Source: Dipylidium caninum (Eukaryota; Platyhelminthes; Cestoda; Cyclophyllidea; Dipylidiidae). Taken from it: DNA of 64,000 nt. The notes under the pieces were generated by a model. It made no database searches, was not told the origin of the DNA, and saw nothing but the letters and a program-made list of their open reading frames with translations. Shown piece after piece: positions 62,065 through 64,000 of the stretch (positions are counted from its first letter, which is position 1; the number at the start of each line of letters is the position of its first letter). The stretch lies in NCBI GenBank assembly GCA_017562135.1, contig QEYB01000637.1, positions 246,001 to 310,000 on the forward strand. The letters run 5' to 3'. The position numbers and the translations under genes were made by a program.

Positions 62065-62812
62065 TACCCGGTGGGTCGGTCTTTAATCTTGCGGAGATAG
62101 AATTTTTTTTCCCAGGTTTCGGCCATTAGCCGTTAACTCAAGGAATCGAGATGTAATGACAAGATCTGCGTACTTAAAACATCGAAGAGGAAGTAAGTGG
62201 CTATTAGTTTTTTGTTTATAAACTTTTGAAATGATTACCAAGAATCAGCGCAGTCCTCTTAAGCATGCTTGTAACGCTATACTGCACCGTAAAATACTCT
62301 TAGTTGTGGCAGTTGGTACCTGAAATTGGAACTAGTTTCGATTAGAAATTATGAATGACTCGTCTCACTGCATTCGCCAAAATCCTATTTAACCGTGAAA
62401 TTTAGCAAAATCAGCCGTGGCGATTTAAATAACTCATGACTTCCTATCTTCTTCGTGAATCGGCCATGTTGATTCGGCGCTTGGGACATACAACCAGAAA
62501 AAGTGTCCTTGGTCTCGGTAATAGACCAAGCTGGGCAAGTTCGTGATTATATACGCACTTGGCAATGAATGAAAATTAAAGATATCAATAGCGTAAGAGG
62601 GGTTTACGAAAAGGCATTATGAAGCATTCTGCATGATTATGTGTTGCGGAGCGTAGGACTGGGAGACGTAGATTTATGGTAAACGAAAAACGACTAAGAC
62701 TAATTTATGTATACTTACGTGCAAACTGAGAGCGCAAGAGAAGGGAAGGGGGGCGGTTAGGGAGGAGTGGTTGCACCTTACGTCTTATCTATACCATTAC
62801 ACTCACATAAGT
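62065..62812 (-). repeat. Inverted degraded copy of the 54.55-55.28 kb spacer
   Basis: The reverse complement of 54555-55280 can be followed through this block: AAGCATGCTTGTAACGC, GATTAGAAATTATGAA, GTTAACTCAAGGAATCGAG and ACTCGTCTCACTGC are shared in order. Divergence is dominated by short indels, as in the neighbouring direct copy. It runs straight into the telomeric array. Confidence 0.88.
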
Positions 62813-62814
62813 AT

Positions 62815-63535
62815 GGGTAAGGGTTAGGGCTTTAACGGGTACGGGTTGGGTAGGGTTAAGGGTTAGGGTTAGGGTTAGGGTTATGGGGTAGGGTTAGGGT
62901 TAGGGTTAGGGTTAGGGTTAGGGTTAGGTTTATGGGTGTTACGGGTTTAGTGGTTAGGGTTAGGGTTAAGGGTTAGGGTTGGGTGGGGTTAGGGTAGAGG
63001 TTAGGGTTAGGGTTAGGGGTTAGGGTTAGGGTTAAGGGGTTAGGGGTTAGGGTTTAGGGTTAGGTTTACGGTTTAGGTAGTTGGGGTTAGGGTTAGGGTT
63101 AGGGTAGGGTAGGGTTAGAGGGGTTTAGGGTTAGGGGTAGGGGTTAGGGTCTTAGGGTTAGGGGTTAGGGTAGGGTTAGGGTTCAGCGGTTAGGGTTAGG
63201 GTTAGGGTTAGGGTTAGGTAGGGTTAGGGTTAGGTTAGGGTTAGGGTTAAGGGTTAGGGTTACGGGTTACGGGTTAGGGTTAGGGTAGGGTTAGGGATTA
63301 GGGTTAGGAGTTAGGGTTGGCGTTAGGGTTAGGGTTAGGGGTTAGGGTTTGGATTAGGGTTAGGGTTAGGGTTAGGGTTAGGGTTGGGTTAGGGTTAGGG
63401 TTAGGGTTAGGTTTAGGGCACGTTAGGTTTAGGGTTAGGGTTAGAGGTTTAGGTTAGGGTTTAGAAGGTTACGGGTTAGGGTTAGGGTTAGGTTAGGGGT
63501 TTAGGGTTAGGGTTAGGGTTAGGGTTTGGTTAGGG

Positions 63536-63576
<41 letters not shown>

Positions 63577-64000
63577 GGTTAGGGTTAGGTTAGGGTTTAT
63601 GGGAGGGTTAGGGTTAGGGTTAGGTTAGGGTTGAGGTCGTTATGGTGTTAAGGCGAGGGGATTCATGGGTTATGGGCTTAGGTGGTTAGGGTTCAGGGGT
63701 TTAGGGCTCAGGTGGTAAGAGGTTAGGGTATTGGGGTCACGGGGGGTGTGAGGCGTATCGAGTAGGAGGCGCGGAGTCTTAGGGCGCTCTAGGGTTTAGG
63801 GTTAAGGGTTAGGTTACGGGGTTGAGGTTAGGGTTTAGGGATTAGGGTTAGGGGTTAGGGTTAGGTTAGGGTTAGGAGTTACGGGGTTTAGGGTTAGGTG
63901 TTAGGGTTAGGGTCTCACGCGCTCTCACCGGTTAGGGTTAGGTTAGGGGTTAGGGGTTTAAGGGTTAGGGTTAGGTTAAGGGTTAGGGTTTATGTGGGTT
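62815..64000 (+). repeat. Telomeric TTAGGG array (chromosome right end)
   Basis: About 1.2 kb dominated by TTAGGG on the plus strand, the orientation expected at a right-hand chromosome end (G-rich strand 3' outward). Variants such as GGGTTTA, TTAGG and TTAGGGG are frequent, and short non-telomeric interruptions occur at about 63725-63790 and 63914-63930. TTAGGG is the usual animal, including flatworm, telomere unit. Confidence 0.96.

Noticed and set aside
1..64000. CRISPR arrays, tRNA/rRNA genes, bacterial operon signals
   Set aside because: None seen; no regularly spaced short repeats and no tRNA-like B-box/acceptor arrangement that I could verify by eye.

Overview
The window is eukaryotic and looks like the right-hand end of a flatworm chromosome; a cestode is my best guess. 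It is AT-rich, its genes are split by GT-AG introns that range from about 31 nt to about 18 kb, and it ends in roughly 1.2 kb of TTAGGG-type repeat with the G-rich strand running 5'->3' to the edge. The flatworm call is inferred from repeat type, very short introns and gene content. I could not run a species search.

Layout: (1) 53-473, minus: N-terminal coiled-coil part of an SH3BP5-type Rab11 GEF, cut by the window edge. (2) 4443-7498, plus: a Pax6-class paired-domain gene with no recognisable homeodomain. (3) 9566-34002, plus: a roughly 980-residue AUTS2-family gene spread over 24 kb, with one intron of 18 kb and a mariner copy in another. (4) 34780-42247, plus: an NRIP2/3-like retropepsin-fold gene. 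(5) 43671-44661, plus: a compact gene with two DUF1330-like alpha/beta domains. (6) 45315-46323, minus: NCBP2 (CBP20), complete. (7) 47848-51712, plus: IFT70/TTC30, complete. (8) 51780-53198, plus: an unrecognised intronless 472-residue ORF whose acceptor-like AG lies 30 nt after the IFT70 stop, as in a trans-spliced operon. (9) 55663-60280, minus: an ALDH1/2-class aldehyde dehydrogenase with several single-base frame breaks and a second mariner copy in an intron. (10) 61155-62812: degraded copies of the 52.4-52.9 kb block (direct) and the 54.6-55.3 kb block (inverted). (11) 62815-64000: telomeric array.

The genes do not form one pathway; they are ordinary animal housekeeping, ciliary and developmental genes. 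The exon structures were built by hand, by matching splice-site phases and known protein motifs. Within the large genes nearly every junction is phase-consistent, which is strong internal support. The distal 9 kb differs from the rest: coding exons and repeats carry many small indels, so either the subtelomere is decaying or the assembled end has a raised indel error rate.
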